DNA of 64,000 bases from contig NZ_FSRE01000003.1 of the NCBI RefSeq assembly GCF_900141795.1, positions 310,001 through 374,000 on the forward strand, in the 5' to 3' direction. Numbering within the stretch: the first letter of the stretch is position 1; each line of letters begins with the position of its first letter. Positions 1 to 8,578 of this stretch are shown in pieces. Both the position numbers and the translations under genes were made by a program. Source of the DNA: Sulfurivirga caldicuralii (lineage in GTDB: Bacteria > Pseudomonadota > Gammaproteobacteria > Thiomicrospirales > Thiomicrospiraceae). The notes below the pieces were generated by a model. That model was not told where the DNA came from. It ran no database searches and saw nothing but the letters and a program-made list of their open reading frames with translations.

Positions 1-719
1 AAGTGCTGCGCAAGCTGGCCGGCTTCGGGCTGCTGGGCGTCAGCATTATGATCGGTACCTACTTCTGGTACGTGCAGACCGTTCCCGCCAATGCACTGGA
101 AGTGATGCATAACCGCATGCCGAGCTGGTTCGCGCCGGCCATCATCGCCACTTTCGGACTGATGCTGCTCTACTTCATCGTCGCCCTGTTCAACACTCGG
201 CTGCTGACGCCGGTAATTGCCGGGGCGATGGTGGTGGTGATTACCGTGCTGGGTCTGTTCCCGGAAGAGATTACCCGCGAGTCCATGCGCAAGCCTTATG
301 TGGCCGGGCAGTATGTCTACTCCAACCAGATCATCGCTCGCGACGTTCCGGGCATGGGCATCAAGGCGGAACTGCCCAAGGTAGAGAAATATGGCATTCT
401 GAAGGTTCACCCTTTCCTGCCGGATAATCTGCGCACCGTGACAGCCGAGAACAAGCTGGCCGTGGGCAAGCAGATCGCCGTGGTGATGTGTTCCAACTGC
501 CACCAGGTCACCAAAACGGAAGGCATCCGCCCGCTGACCGACTACTTTGGGGGTGAAACCAATGTGGATCGCATCAAGCGTTATCTGAAGGGCACCGTGG
601 TGGCCGGCAACATCATGTACATGCCGCGCATTCCGCTGAAGGAGGCCGAACTGGACGCACTGGCCACCTATATCGCCCATCTCAATGGCGATAACGCCAA
701 AACGCTTGCAGCGAAATAA
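1..719 (+). CDS. Membrane protein with C-terminal monoheme cytochrome c domain (5' partial)
   Basis: The reading frame is open at the left edge, so the true start probably lies outside; the GTG at 3 is only the first possible start visible. From that GTG there are three hydrophobic helices (about residues 5-27, 42-62 and 68-86), then a periplasmic-type domain with one heme c motif, CSNCH (163-167), and a methionine-containing stretch (NIMYMPRIP) that may give the axial ligand. AAGGAGG directly after its stop drives the next gene, so the two are one transcript. The family was not recognised with certainty; membrane-anchored cytochrome c modules linked to quinone-reactive membrane subunits look like this. 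Its place beside sulfide dehydrogenase genes suggests electron transfer between periplasmic cytochromes and the membrane (inference). Confidence 0.75.
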   Translation, partial: VLRKLAGFGLLGVSIMIGTYFWYVQTVPANALEVMHNRMPSWFAPAIIATFGLMLLYFIVALFNTRLLTPVIAGAMVVVITVLGLFPEEITRESMRKPYVAGQYVYSNQIIARDVPGMGIKAELPKVEKYGILKVHPFLPDNLRTVTAENKLAVGKQIAVVMCSNCHQVTKTEGIRPLTDYFGGETNVDRIKRYLKGTVVAGNIMYMPRIPLKEAELDALATYIAHLNGDNAKTLAAK

Positions 720-733
720 GGAGGAACCAAACA

Positions 734-1957
734 ATGGATATGAATCCAGCTGCAGTTCATGACATGCTGTATGCCCTGCGGGATCCTGCAGGCCTGCCCT
801 TCTTCCCGTGGGCATTCTGGGGCGTAGGCATTCTCACCTTCGCCATGCACTTCTTTGCCGTGGCCGTGATGATCGGCGGTGCAGGCGTGGCCCTCTACGG
901 CGTGCGCCAGGACAACCCCTACTGGCGCAAGCTGGGCTACGCCATGGCCGACGTGAGCAAGATCGCCGTGTCCGTCGCCATCGTGCTGGGCGTGGCGCCC
1001 CTGCTGGCCGTGCAGGTGTATTACGACCCCATGTGGTACACCTCCAACGTGCTCAGCGCCTACTGGGTCATTACCTTCGTGCTGGCGCTGATCGTGGCCT
1101 ACTCACTGCACTATGTGTTCTATTTCCGCAACAAGAAGCGCGAGGGCACGCCCAAGTCGCTGTGGTCACTGGGCGGTGCGCTGCTGGGCTACCTGCTGGT
1201 GGGCTTCATCATGCACAGCCTGGGTTATCAGACCCTGAGCCCGGAAAAGTGGCTGCAGTGGTATGCCCCCAATGGCGTGGTGGACAACAGTGGCACCAAG
1301 CTGCATGACTTCAACGTGATCCGCTATGTGTTCTTTATCCTGCTGAGCGTACCGGTGATCGGCACCTACCTGATGGCTTATGCCACTTACTGGTCCACCC
1401 GCAAGGATCAGGATGCGGCCTACCTTGAGTTCGCCTTTACCCTGGGTCGCAAGCTGGCCATGGTGGGGGCAGCGATTACCACAACACTGGCCATCGTCTA
1501 TCTGGCCACATTGCCCGAGAAACTGCATGCGTTCCAGACCTCCCTCTGGGCTGCGCTGTGGGTCATCGGCGCCCTGCTGCCTGCGCTAGTGGCCTGGCGT
1601 GCCGGCAAGGCCGGGTATCGCTGCGGCTACCGCCCGTTTATCGTGGCCTTTGTGGGCATGCTGCTGATTGCCATCGCCCGGGAAATGCTGCGCTATTATG
1701 CGGTTATCCCCTACTACAACTTCATGGACTACAAGGTGAATCTGGACTGGTTCACCACGGATGTGTTCCTGTTCACCTTCCTGGTACTCGGCTTCTCCAC
1801 TCTGGGTTATCTGCTGACCGTGGTATGGAAAGCCGGCAAGACCGAAGGCGTGTACGAAGCCTCGCCCATCATGCATGTATGGGCTCGCTTCAACATTGGT
1901 CTGATGGTCTTCTGGACCGCAGTCTATTTCCTGCTGATGACCATTCGCAGCTTCTGA
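734..1957 (+). CDS. Polytopic membrane protein, putative quinone-interacting subunit
   Basis: This is a 407-residue protein with roughly nine to ten hydrophobic helices and no cleavable signal. The start is set by AAGGAGG at 718-724. Notable stretches are HFFAVAVMIGG in helix 1, GVAPLLAVQVYYDP with the following YTSN, and FIMHSLGYQT. The histidines inside helices could be heme b ligands, but this was not verified. I do not recognise a named family with confidence; the helix layout distantly recalls the large subunit of bd-type quinol oxidases. It is followed after 13 bases by a small cytochrome c gene, so it belongs to the sulfide dehydrogenase operon and probably forms a complex with the heme c membrane protein upstream (inference). 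Confidence 0.7.
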   Translation: MDMNPAAVHDMLYALRDPAGLPFFPWAFWGVGILTFAMHFFAVAVMIGGAGVALYGVRQDNPYWRKLGYAMADVSKIAVSVAIVLGVAPLLAVQVYYDPMWYTSNVLSAYWVITFVLALIVAYSLHYVFYFRNKKREGTPKSLWSLGGALLGYLLVGFIMHSLGYQTLSPEKWLQWYAPNGVVDNSGTKLHDFNVIRYVFFILLSVPVIGTYLMAYATYWSTRKDQDAAYLEFAFTLGRKLAMVGAAITTTLAIVYLATLPEKLHAFQTSLWAALWVIGALLPALVAWRAGKAGYRCGYRPFIVAFVGMLLIAIAREMLRYYAVIPYYNFMDYKVNLDWFTTDVFLFTFLVLGFSTLGYLLTVVWKAGKTEGVYEASPIMHVWARFNIGLMVFWTAVYFLLMTIRSF

Positions 1958-1970
1958 GGGAGGGACGAAC

Positions 1971-2336
1971 ATGAAACGGATACTGCTTTTGAACCTGTTG
2001 CTGACGATCGGCCTGAACGCGTGGGCCGAGTCCGATATCTTTATTCCACCCGAGCGTTATGCCAAGGACCCGGCCGTGAGCGGCCGGGTGCTGGGGGACA
2101 ACTGCTCCGCCTGTCACGGTACCCGTGGCGCCGTGTTTGACGAAAGTATGCCGCCACTGGCCGGCATGGATCGGGACACCTTTATCAAGCTGATGAAGGA
2201 TTTCAAGAACGAGGTGCGTCCCACCATCGTCATGAACGACGTCGCCAAGGCCTACACGGACGAAGAGATCGAACGGATGGCGGATTATTTCTCCAGCATT
2301 CCCGCCTTGCCCTGGAAAAAACAAACGCTGCATTAA
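1971..2336 (+). CDS. Periplasmic monoheme cytochrome c
   Basis: This 121-residue protein has a signal peptide (cleavage near NAWA-ES at residues 16-20) and a class I heme site, CSACH, at residues 45-49. Methionines in ESMPPLAGM and the downstream IVMNDV are candidate axial ligands. A GAGGGAGG ribosome site precedes the ATG. It lies 15 bases before fccB. Small monoheme cytochromes of this kind are partners of the flavoprotein in flavocytochrome c sulfide dehydrogenases, so this could be the direct FccB partner, with the diheme cytochrome downstream as a further carrier, or the reverse. The sequence alone does not decide between them. Confidence 0.85.
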   Translation: MKRILLLNLLLTIGLNAWAESDIFIPPERYAKDPAVSGRVLGDNCSACHGTRGAVFDESMPPLAGMDRDTFIKLMKDFKNEVRPTIVMNDVAKAYTDEEIERMADYFSSIPALPWKKQTLH

Positions 2337-2351
2337 TGGGAGGAACCCATC

Positions 2352-3644
2352 ATGTTATTGACTCGCAGAGACCTGATTAAGCTGTTTGGCGCCTCGGCGG
2401 CCACAGCCGCGCTGGGTGTCAGCCCCAAAGCCTTTTCTGCGTCGGCACCCCACCTGGTGATCGTGGGCGGCGGCGTGGGTGGCACGGCCACCGCCAAATA
2501 CATGCGCATGCTGGACCCCAGCATTCGCATCACACTCATTGAGCCCAACAGGGAATACGTCTTCTGTCCGGGCAGCAACGAGGTGCTGAACGATGAGGTC
2601 ACCCTAGCGGAACAGACTGTCACCTATGACAGCATCCGCAACCGCTATGGCGTCAATGTGGTGCTGGACAAGGCCACCGCCATCGACTACGACAAGAAGA
2701 CCGTGCGCACCGCCAAGGGCGAGCGCATCGCTTACGACTGGCTGGTGGTCTCTCCCGGTCCGGATTTCGTCTTCGATGCGGTAGAAGGCTACAGCCGTGA
2801 ACTGGCAGAAGGCGACTTCCCGCACGCCTGGAAAGCTGGCCCACAGACCCTGAAGCTGAAAAAGCTGTATCAGGGCATGCGCACCGGCGGCGTGGTGGTG
2901 ATTTCCGCCCCGCCCATGCCTTACCGCTGCCCACCAGCACCCTATGAGCGCGCCAGCTTCATGGCGGAGTGGCTGAAGGAACACAACCCCACTGCGAAGA
3001 TCCTCATTCTGGACAGCAAACCGGATTTCATCTTCCAGCCCCACTATGAAACCTACTGGAAAGAAAAATTCGGCTATGGCACCGACAACGCCATGATCGA
3101 GTGGGTCGGGGAACACAATGGCGGCAAGGTGGTCAGCCTCGACCCGAATACCCGCAGCGTCAAAACCGCGGATGGCGAAACCATCAAGGCCGATGTCATC
3201 AATATCATCCCGGTGCACAAGGCCGGCAAGTTCGCCTTTGATACCGGCCTGACCATGGGCAAGCAGTGGGTACCGATCAATCCGTTCGACTTCCGCTCCA
3301 AAGTGGACAAGAACGTGTTTGTCATCGGCGATACCACCGAAGCAGATCCGATGGTAAAAACCGGCTACCTGGCCTCCAACCAGGCCAAGTGGGTGGCACA
3401 GGTGATCCTTGCCGAAATGACCGGCAAGGATCCCGGCTATCCACTGTGGACCAACAACTGTGTGGCCATGGCCGGCGAAGATTTCGGCATGACCATTACT
3501 GACACCTTCCGTTACCACGACGGCAAGATTGAGCTGCAGGAGACTATCCAGTCGCCCGTCAACCTCAATCCGCACCTGAACGCTGAACGGGTTGCCATCG
3601 CGCGCAACTGGCAGCGTACATTCCGTCGCGACATTTTTGAATAA
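2352..3644 (+). CDS. fccB: Sulfide dehydrogenase flavoprotein subunit (flavocytochrome c)
   Basis: FccB oxidises sulfide in the periplasm and passes electrons through FAD to a c-type cytochrome. The 430-residue protein starts with a twin-arginine signal (TRRDLIKLFGASAATAALG), expected for a cofactor-loaded exported protein. An FAD dinucleotide motif VIVGGGVGG lies at 37-45, and a second FAD contact VFVIGD at 322-327. Two cysteines, C193 (PYRCPPAPYE) and C370 (TNNCVAMAG), match in position and spacing the redox disulfide of the family once the signal is removed. The ribosome site is GGGAGG. It is followed after 12 bases by the diheme cytochrome gene. The assignment to the family is strong. Confidence 0.95.
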   Translation: MLLTRRDLIKLFGASAATAALGVSPKAFSASAPHLVIVGGGVGGTATAKYMRMLDPSIRITLIEPNREYVFCPGSNEVLNDEVTLAEQTVTYDSIRNRYGVNVVLDKATAIDYDKKTVRTAKGERIAYDWLVVSPGPDFVFDAVEGYSRELAEGDFPHAWKAGPQTLKLKKLYQGMRTGGVVVISAPPMPYRCPPAPYERASFMAEWLKEHNPTAKILILDSKPDFIFQPHYETYWKEKFGYGTDNAMIEWVGEHNGGKVVSLDPNTRSVKTADGETIKADVINIIPVHKAGKFAFDTGLTMGKQWVPINPFDFRSKVDKNVFVIGDTTEADPMVKTGYLASNQAKWVAQVILAEMTGKDPGYPLWTNNCVAMAGEDFGMTITDTFRYHDGKIELQETIQSPVNLNPHLNAERVAIARNWQRTFRRDIFE

Positions 3645-3656
3645 GGGAGGTGACCG

Positions 3657-4337
3657 ATGAACAAGCGACTTCTGCTTTTACTGGCCTTTGCCAGCCCCCT
3701 GTGGGCCGGCGAGCCTCAAAATACAGCCCCGGAATGGACGGCTGAAGCCTGGCATGAAACCCTGCGCAACATGCCCTATGGCAATGCAGCGCGAGGGGCA
3801 CAGCTGGCCAAGGAAGGCTACTGCTACACCTGCCATGGCGATCGCGGCTATGCACCGTCACGCAACGCGCCTTCCCTGGCCGGTCAGAACCAGGCCTACC
3901 TCTACAAGACCATGCTGGACTTTGCCAGCAAGCGCTGGTGGGCTGACCACAAGGATGACGTGATGCACAATGCAGCCATCACTTTCACCAAGCAGGACTA
4001 TGCCGACATGGCCGCCTACTATGCACAGCAGCCCAAGCCGTTTTTCAAGCGGGTGGAAAAGCCCAATCACGTGGCGGATCAACTGGCTCGCCGCGGCGAC
4101 CACACCCGCCTGCTGACACCCTGCAGCTCCTGCCACGGGGTGCGCGGTGAGGGCGGCGTGAATGAAACGCCCATGATCAGCGGCCAGAGTGCCTTCTACA
4201 TCAAGCGTCAGCTGGAAATGTACAAGTCCGGCAAGCGTCGCAACGATGTGGAAGAAGGCATGCGCTTTGTCGCCGAGCAGCTCACCGACGAGGAGATCGA
4301 GGCGCTGGCGCAGTACTACGGCAACGGACAGAAATAA
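3657..4337 (+). CDS. fccA: Diheme cytochrome c, FccA-type subunit
   Basis: The 226-residue exported protein has a signal peptide (cleavage near LWAGEP) and two class I heme c domains with motifs CYTCH (56-60) and CSSCH (156-160). This is the layout of the diheme cytochrome subunit of flavocytochrome c sulfide dehydrogenase, which accepts electrons from the FAD of FccB. The ribosome site GGGAGGTGA precedes the ATG. It is the last gene of the operon and a strong hairpin terminator follows. Because a monoheme cytochrome also flanks fccB, the symbol is tentative as to which one forms the stable complex. Confidence 0.85.
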   Translation: MNKRLLLLLAFASPLWAGEPQNTAPEWTAEAWHETLRNMPYGNAARGAQLAKEGYCYTCHGDRGYAPSRNAPSLAGQNQAYLYKTMLDFASKRWWADHKDDVMHNAAITFTKQDYADMAAYYAQQPKPFFKRVEKPNHVADQLARRGDHTRLLTPCSSCHGVRGEGGVNETPMISGQSAFYIKRQLEMYKSGKRRNDVEEGMRFVAEQLTDEEIEALAQYYGNGQK

Positions 4338-4360
4338 CCTGTCCTTCTGCCTGCCAACAA

Positions 4361-4386
4361 AAAGCCCCGCGCTGCGGGGCTTTTTT
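4361..4386. terminator. Bidirectional intrinsic terminator
   Basis: A perfect 7-bp stem GCCCCGC/GCGGGGC with loop GCT is flanked by A-tract and T6. It closes the fcc operon and can also end the convergent hydrolase gene on the minus strand. Confidence 0.9.
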
Positions 4387-4406
4387 ATACCGATATTGTC
4401 TGCCTG

Positions 4407-5222
4407 TCAGAACTCGCGCCGCAAAAGCTGCGCCAGCACCCAGCCATCACGCTTGTCCAGCTGATGGCCTGCCGACACCGGAATGGTCATGGCGCGCCCA
4501 CTCAGTGCGGGCACCCGTCGCAGATCCTGATACTTGGGCGGCACCATCATCCCCACCCAGTCATCCATGCGTCGCCCACCCCATTTGCGCATATGCACGA
4601 GACTGATGTATTTCACCCCTTCCGGATGGCGCATGTAAGCCATGCGGTGGATGGTGTTGCCGCGCTTGTCGGAGGCCAGCTCCCACAGCAGGTAGCGGGC
4701 GGCGTAGAGCCGCTCGGACTTGTCGTCCATCTCCTTGAGCATGCGCCCCATGGGAGAACGCAACATCTGCCAGCCCAGTTTTGCCCACGGCGTGCCCAGA
4801 TTGGGCGACGCAATGGTAATCACGCCCGCCACCGGTACACGCCATTTTTCCGGTGCCAGCGAATAGAGCCGCGCCACGATACCGCCGCTGGAGTGGCCGA
4901 CGAGAATCACAGGCTCCTTGCGCAGCGCATAAATGCGCCGCAACACCTGATCCAGATAGCGCGCCTGCGCTTCCAACGGCAGCCACCAGGGCATGCGCAC
5001 GGTATAAACCACATCCGGTGCCTTCTGCGCCGCCCAATTGGGCAGCATTGGCAACATGCCGCCATCTGCCCAGCCACTGGCCAGCAGCGGCTGAATGACC
5101 TTGTGCTTGTACCACGCATCCGGATTGCTCACCATGCCGTAAATCAGCACCGCCGTGCGCGCCCACGCACTGCCCGCAAGCAGCGAAACCAGCAGAATAA
5201 CCAGCAGCGTTGCACGTTTCAT
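4407..5222 (-). CDS. Secreted alpha/beta-hydrolase (lipase/esterase-like)
   Basis: This 271-residue exported hydrolase has a signal peptide (LLVILLVSLLAGSAWA) and a nucleophile elbow GHSSGG typical of lipases and esterases. A downstream histidine in SAGHQLDK is the likely catalytic base. The start was placed at 5222 because GAGGAGG lies just upstream; an in-frame codon 11 positions earlier lacks such a site. The substrate is unknown. It is transcribed alone, converging on the fcc operon and diverging from an outer-membrane protein gene. Confidence 0.8.
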   Translation of the reverse strand: MKRATLLVILLVSLLAGSAWARTAVLIYGMVSNPDAWYKHKVIQPLLASGWADGGMLPMLPNWAAQKAPDVVYTVRMPWWLPLEAQARYLDQVLRRIYALRKEPVILVGHSSGGIVARLYSLAPEKWRVPVAGVITIASPNLGTPWAKLGWQMLRSPMGRMLKEMDDKSERLYAARYLLWELASDKRGNTIHRMAYMRHPEGVKYISLVHMRKWGGRRMDDWVGMMVPPKYQDLRRVPALSGRAMTIPVSAGHQLDKRDGWVLAQLLRREF

Positions 5223-5397
5223 CACCCCCCTCCTCTGGTGGGGCATCCCGCACAATCTATCCCGAATGGTCGCAATGGGACGGGTTTGGCGCGGATGCCA
5301 TTGATATGATTGTAAAAAGGCCTATTTTTTGAGGCAAATGCTTGAGTTTTCGCTTATATAAGTGCCCCGCTGCGAGGATGTGAAAAAAATCGATTTC

Positions 5398-5417
5398 AAA
5401 AAGTCGGGGACCCCCCC
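5398..5417 (+). repeat. Dispersed GTCGGGGAC element, copy 1
   Basis: The core is A5 followed by GTCGGGGAC and a run of C. Weaker similarity extends upstream (GTGAAAAAAATCGATTTC). It lies in the 255-base gap between the divergent hydrolase and outer-membrane protein genes, in the sense direction of the latter, 60 bases before its start codon. The rest of the gap is A/T-rich and has only a weak Fur-like half site (CATTATCA) at the start codon. Confidence 0.85.
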
Positions 5418-5477
5418 TTACTCATCGGGAAAATCCCATTAGAATGCTTTCACCCAATACAAATGTGAACCATTATC

Positions 5478-6476
5478 ATGAGTAAGCACTCCCTTTCCTA
5501 TTTCTTTCTGATCTGGCTAGTCACAGTTAGCGCAACTGCTGCTGCACCCGCCGAAGTCAGCGGTAATCTGATGTGGACGCATCAGCGTTCCGATCTGGGA
5601 GCCGTTAAACCGGAAAACACCCTCTCCGGCGATTTCCTCGCCGAAGGACACTGGAAACAAATTGGCTGGCTGGTGCACCTGGAAGGCAACAACACCCCAG
5701 ACGCACGCGGCCCCAGTGCACTGGGTGCCCAGGCAGCAGCCGGTGTCGCCACCGACAAGGACGGCGAGGGCCGCATCCAGCTTTCCGAAGCCTTTGCCAG
5801 CTTCGGCATGTTAAACGGCCAACTCCACATTGGGCTGATCGATCTGGCCGGTTTTGCCGATACCTCTGACGTCGCCAATGACGAAACCACCCAGTTCCTC
5901 AATGCCGATCTGGTAAACAACAGCACCATTTCATTTCCGGATCACGACCTGGGCCTTGCCTGGACATCAGCGCGCCTCAATATTCTCTTGGCAAAAAACA
6001 CTGGCCTTGCTGATAACGGCAGCGACTATCACCGTCTCTTTTCTCTCACCAACCATCGCACTGGCATTTTTACCTTAGCTGAAACCCACTGGCTGAATGA
6101 ATCCCTGCATATCGGCGCATGGTATAGAGAAGGTGCAGAGGACGAAAAAGACAGCTGGGGAACCTATCTCACCACCGATCAATCACTGGGCGGGCTGGAC
6201 TGGAACCTGCGCCTGGGGTGGGCCGATGACACGGCCCAGGATGCGGCACGCTTCGCCAGCCTCGCTGCGCAAAAAAGCTGGAACCGCTGGACCCTTGGCC
6301 TTGGTCATGCCACCACACTGGGCAGCGGCCCGCTCAATGCGCCAGATCGCCATATGAGCGAAGGCTATCTGCGCTACCGTATCAATGCCCACTGGGATAT
6401 CAGCGCCGATGTGCAATTTATCCGCCAACAGACGGATACATGGGTCTATGGTGCCCGGGCACTGTGGCACTTTTAA
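5478..6476 (+). CDS. Outer-membrane beta-barrel protein (porin-like)
   Basis: A 332-residue protein with a signal peptide (cleavage near SATAAAPA) and alternating hydrophobic/polar strands throughout. It ends in an aromatic strand, GARALWHF, with terminal phenylalanine, the usual outer-membrane insertion signal. The final strands resemble carbohydrate-selective (OprB-type) porins, but the specificity is not known. The next reading frame, a degenerate cation-efflux gene, begins within 20 bases. Given the metal genes downstream, a role in metal acquisition is possible but unproven. A Fur-like half site overlaps the start region. Confidence 0.75.
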   Translation: MSKHSLSYFFLIWLVTVSATAAAPAEVSGNLMWTHQRSDLGAVKPENTLSGDFLAEGHWKQIGWLVHLEGNNTPDARGPSALGAQAAAGVATDKDGEGRIQLSEAFASFGMLNGQLHIGLIDLAGFADTSDVANDETTQFLNADLVNNSTISFPDHDLGLAWTSARLNILLAKNTGLADNGSDYHRLFSLTNHRTGIFTLAETHWLNESLHIGAWYREGAEDEKDSWGTYLTTDQSLGGLDWNLRLGWADDTAQDAARFASLAAQKSWNRWTLGLGHATTLGSGPLNAPDRHMSEGYLRYRINAHWDISADVQFIRQQTDTWVYGARALWHF

Positions 6477-6491
6477 GACGGGAGATCGTGC

Positions 6492-6863
6492 CTGAGCGAT
6501 TGCGGATGCGAAGTTGAAATCAAGGACGCCAGCCAGAAGAAAACCCTCCACTGGCTGTTGGGCATCAATGCCACCCTGTTCCTGCTGGAGATTATCGTCG
6601 GCTGGCTGGCCCAGTCCACAGCGCTCATCGCCGACTCGCTGGATACGCGCTGGCCGGATCTGATCATTGGACTCATTATCGCCGCCGTGGTCCTGCGCGG
6701 TGCCCGGCGCATTCTGGACGATGCGCGCAAGGAAGAAGCCATACTTTCCGGAGGCTGCAACGACAGCTGTAGCAGCAGACACAACAGCCAGAAAGGCGAA
6801 GCGGAAACCCCCAGCAGCGGTGGCGATGCCTGCACCACGACATGTTCGGCGGGACGTGAATAA
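6492..6863 (+). pseudogene. CDF cation-efflux transporter with large internal deletion
   Basis: The frame begins LSDCGCEVEIKDASQKKTL and runs through the first helix (WLLGINATLFLLEIIVGWL) to IADSLD, the start of the CDF metal-binding region. It then jumps directly at about 6645 to TRWPDLIIGLIIAAVVLRG, which in full-length family members is the last transmembrane region. About 120 residues in between appear to be missing, in frame. No ATG is available at the expected start: CTG stands where ATG would be (6492), and the only other in-frame starts are internal, such as TTG at 6558. A Cys/His-containing tail (GGCNDSC...DACTTTC) remains. It is most likely a pseudogene; a short two-helix product cannot be ruled out. 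Confidence 0.8.
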
Positions 6864-6914
6864 ATGAAAAGGCGTGCAGCCTGACGCGGCAGCACGCACG
6901 GTTGATTCCAGTCT

Positions 6915-7655
6915 TCAGGAAGACCGCAAGGGAATCAGACGACTTGCCAGCGCCACCGCCACGATACACCAGACGATCAGTGGCGCTGCAGGCAGGTCAT
7001 ACAGGCTGGAGAGCACCAGCCCCAAGGCATAGGCCATCACAGCGATGGCATAGCCCATGCCTGCCGCTCGCCACCCATGCAGATGGCGCACGGCAATCGC
7101 CGGCACAATCAGTGTCGCAAACACCAGATAGACCCCCAGCAACTGCACGGAAGCAGTCACCGCCAGTGCGAAGGCAATATAGAATGCCGCCCGCCCCAGC
7201 CAGCGCTGTGCGAACAGCAGCAGGCCCACAGCAACTGTCACACCAGCCAGCGGTATTAACTGATCCCACAGGGTCCACAGGATCTGCCCGCTGAGCAGGT
7301 CCCGCATGTGTTCACCCCCATGGGGGTTATTGGCCAGCAATAGCAGGCTGGCTGTCGATGCCAGCACAAAGGTGACACCGATCAGCGCTTCCTGAATAGC
7401 TGGCCAGTAGCGCTCACACAGCAGCAGCCATCCCGCACCGATCAGGGCGGCTGCACCTGCCGCAGCCTGCGCCTGAAAAGGTTGGTCCCAGTGCAACAGC
7501 TGCGCCATCAGATAGCCCAGCGCGGCAATCTGCGCCACGGCCAGATCCATGAAGATCACGCCGCGAGCGAGCACTTCCCGCCCCAGGGGCACATGGGTCA
7601 GCGCCACCAGCGCACCCGCCACAAAGGGCGGGAGCAACAGTCCCCAATCGAACAT
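6915..7655 (-). CDS. znuB: Metal ABC transporter permease (ZnuB-like, ABC-3 family)
   Basis: The 246-residue membrane protein has about eight helices and the ABC-3 family layout (FVAGALVALTHVPLGREVLARG near the N terminus). It would form the channel of a zinc- or manganese-type uptake system. Its ATG overlaps the stop of the binding-protein gene (TAATG), so translation is coupled. No ATPase gene is found anywhere in the window, so the energising subunit must come from elsewhere if the system works. The metal cannot be told from sequence; the symbol denotes the family. Confidence 0.85.
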   Translation of the reverse strand: MFDWGLLLPPFVAGALVALTHVPLGREVLARGVIFMDLAVAQIAALGYLMAQLLHWDQPFQAQAAAGAAALIGAGWLLLCERYWPAIQEALIGVTFVLASTASLLLLANNPHGGEHMRDLLSGQILWTLWDQLIPLAGVTVAVGLLLFAQRWLGRAAFYIAFALAVTASVQLLGVYLVFATLIVPAIAVRHLHGWRAAGMGYAIAVMAYALGLVLSSLYDLPAAPLIVWCIVAVALASRLIPLRSS

Positions 7656-8566
7656 TATGGTGTACCCACACCGGCGGCCTTGCGCAGGCGCGCCAGGGTG
7701 TCGTCAAACAGGGTAAACAGGTCCTTAGCTTGCGGTGTACCGCCCACGGTAAACGGCAGCACGACAGCCGGTGTGCCGGTTTTGGCCGACAGCCACTCGG
7801 ACGGTTTCGGATCCTGGTAGGGGGCACGGATAATCGCCCTGGCCGGCTTCACCTTCAGCAGCGCAACCAGTTTCTGCAGGTGTGCACTGGACGGCGGAAT
7901 GCCTGGCTTGGGCTCAAGCGTGGCAACCTCATTGAGCTGCAGCCAGTGAACAAGATAAGTCCAGCCCTTGTGATGGGTGACGATCGGCATGCCCTTCAGC
8001 GGCGCACCCAGGGCATTCCAGTGCTGCATGGCCTGCTGCCAACGGGTGGAGAAGGCCGCCCAGCGGACACGGTAATGGGCCGCGTGCTCGGGATCTATCT
8101 CCATCAAGCGTTGTGCCAGCGCCTGACCCACACGATAGATATTGCGTGGGTCCGTCTGAATGTGCGGATTGCCCTGTGGATGCACATCCCCTTCTGAGCG
8201 ATCCAGCCGCTGCGGCCGTTCAAGCAGTGGCACATGGGCCGCGGCTTCGAAATAGCCGGGCTGTCCCGGCAGCACTTTCGGGTTGGCACCGCGACGCAAC
8301 AGGACAGGCAGCCAGCCCACTTCCAAGTCCGCACCTGTGCATACCACCATGTCTGCACGATGTATTTTGGCGATCAGGCTGGGGCGCGCCTGAATGTGGT
8401 GCGGGTCCTGCAATGCGCTGGTAGCGACAAACACCTCTGCTGCATCGCCCGCCAGCTCACGCGTCAGCGCGCCCCATTCCGGTTCGCAAGCGAACACATT
8501 CAACTTGGCGTAAGCAGGCGCCTGAACCACCAACCAGGCCAATACAACCAATACAAACTTTTTCAT
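7655..8566 (-). CDS. znuA: Metal ABC transporter substrate-binding protein (ZnuA-like)
   Basis: This exported 303-residue protein belongs to the cluster A-I metal-binding proteins. The likely metal histidines are in DPHHIQ, GNPHIQTDP and VTHHKGW, and the family acidic site would be near AIIRAPYQDPKPSEWL. The usual His/Asp-rich zinc loop is short here (RSEGDVHPQGNPH). The ATG at 8566 was chosen over a GTG nine bases upstream because GAGGAG is correctly spaced. It lies 12 bases after the porin gene and overlaps the permease gene, so the three are one operon. Confidence 0.88.
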   Translation of the reverse strand: MKKFVLVVLAWLVVQAPAYAKLNVFACEPEWGALTRELAGDAAEVFVATSALQDPHHIQARPSLIAKIHRADMVVCTGADLEVGWLPVLLRRGANPKVLPGQPGYFEAAAHVPLLERPQRLDRSEGDVHPQGNPHIQTDPRNIYRVGQALAQRLMEIDPEHAAHYRVRWAAFSTRWQQAMQHWNALGAPLKGMPIVTHHKGWTYLVHWLQLNEVATLEPKPGIPPSSAHLQKLVALLKVKPARAIIRAPYQDPKPSEWLSAKTGTPAVVLPFTVGGTPQAKDLFTLFDDTLARLRKAAGVGTP

Positions 8567-8578
8567 GACCTTCACTCC

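Noticed and set aside
4464-5309. 281-codon plus-strand frame opposite the hydrolase gene
   Set aside because: The minus strand has a signal peptide, GHSSGG and a strong ribosome site; the plus frame has none.
5461-5484. Fur box before the outer-membrane protein gene
   Set aside because: Only one half (CATTATCA) matches; the other half of the 19-bp dyad is absent.
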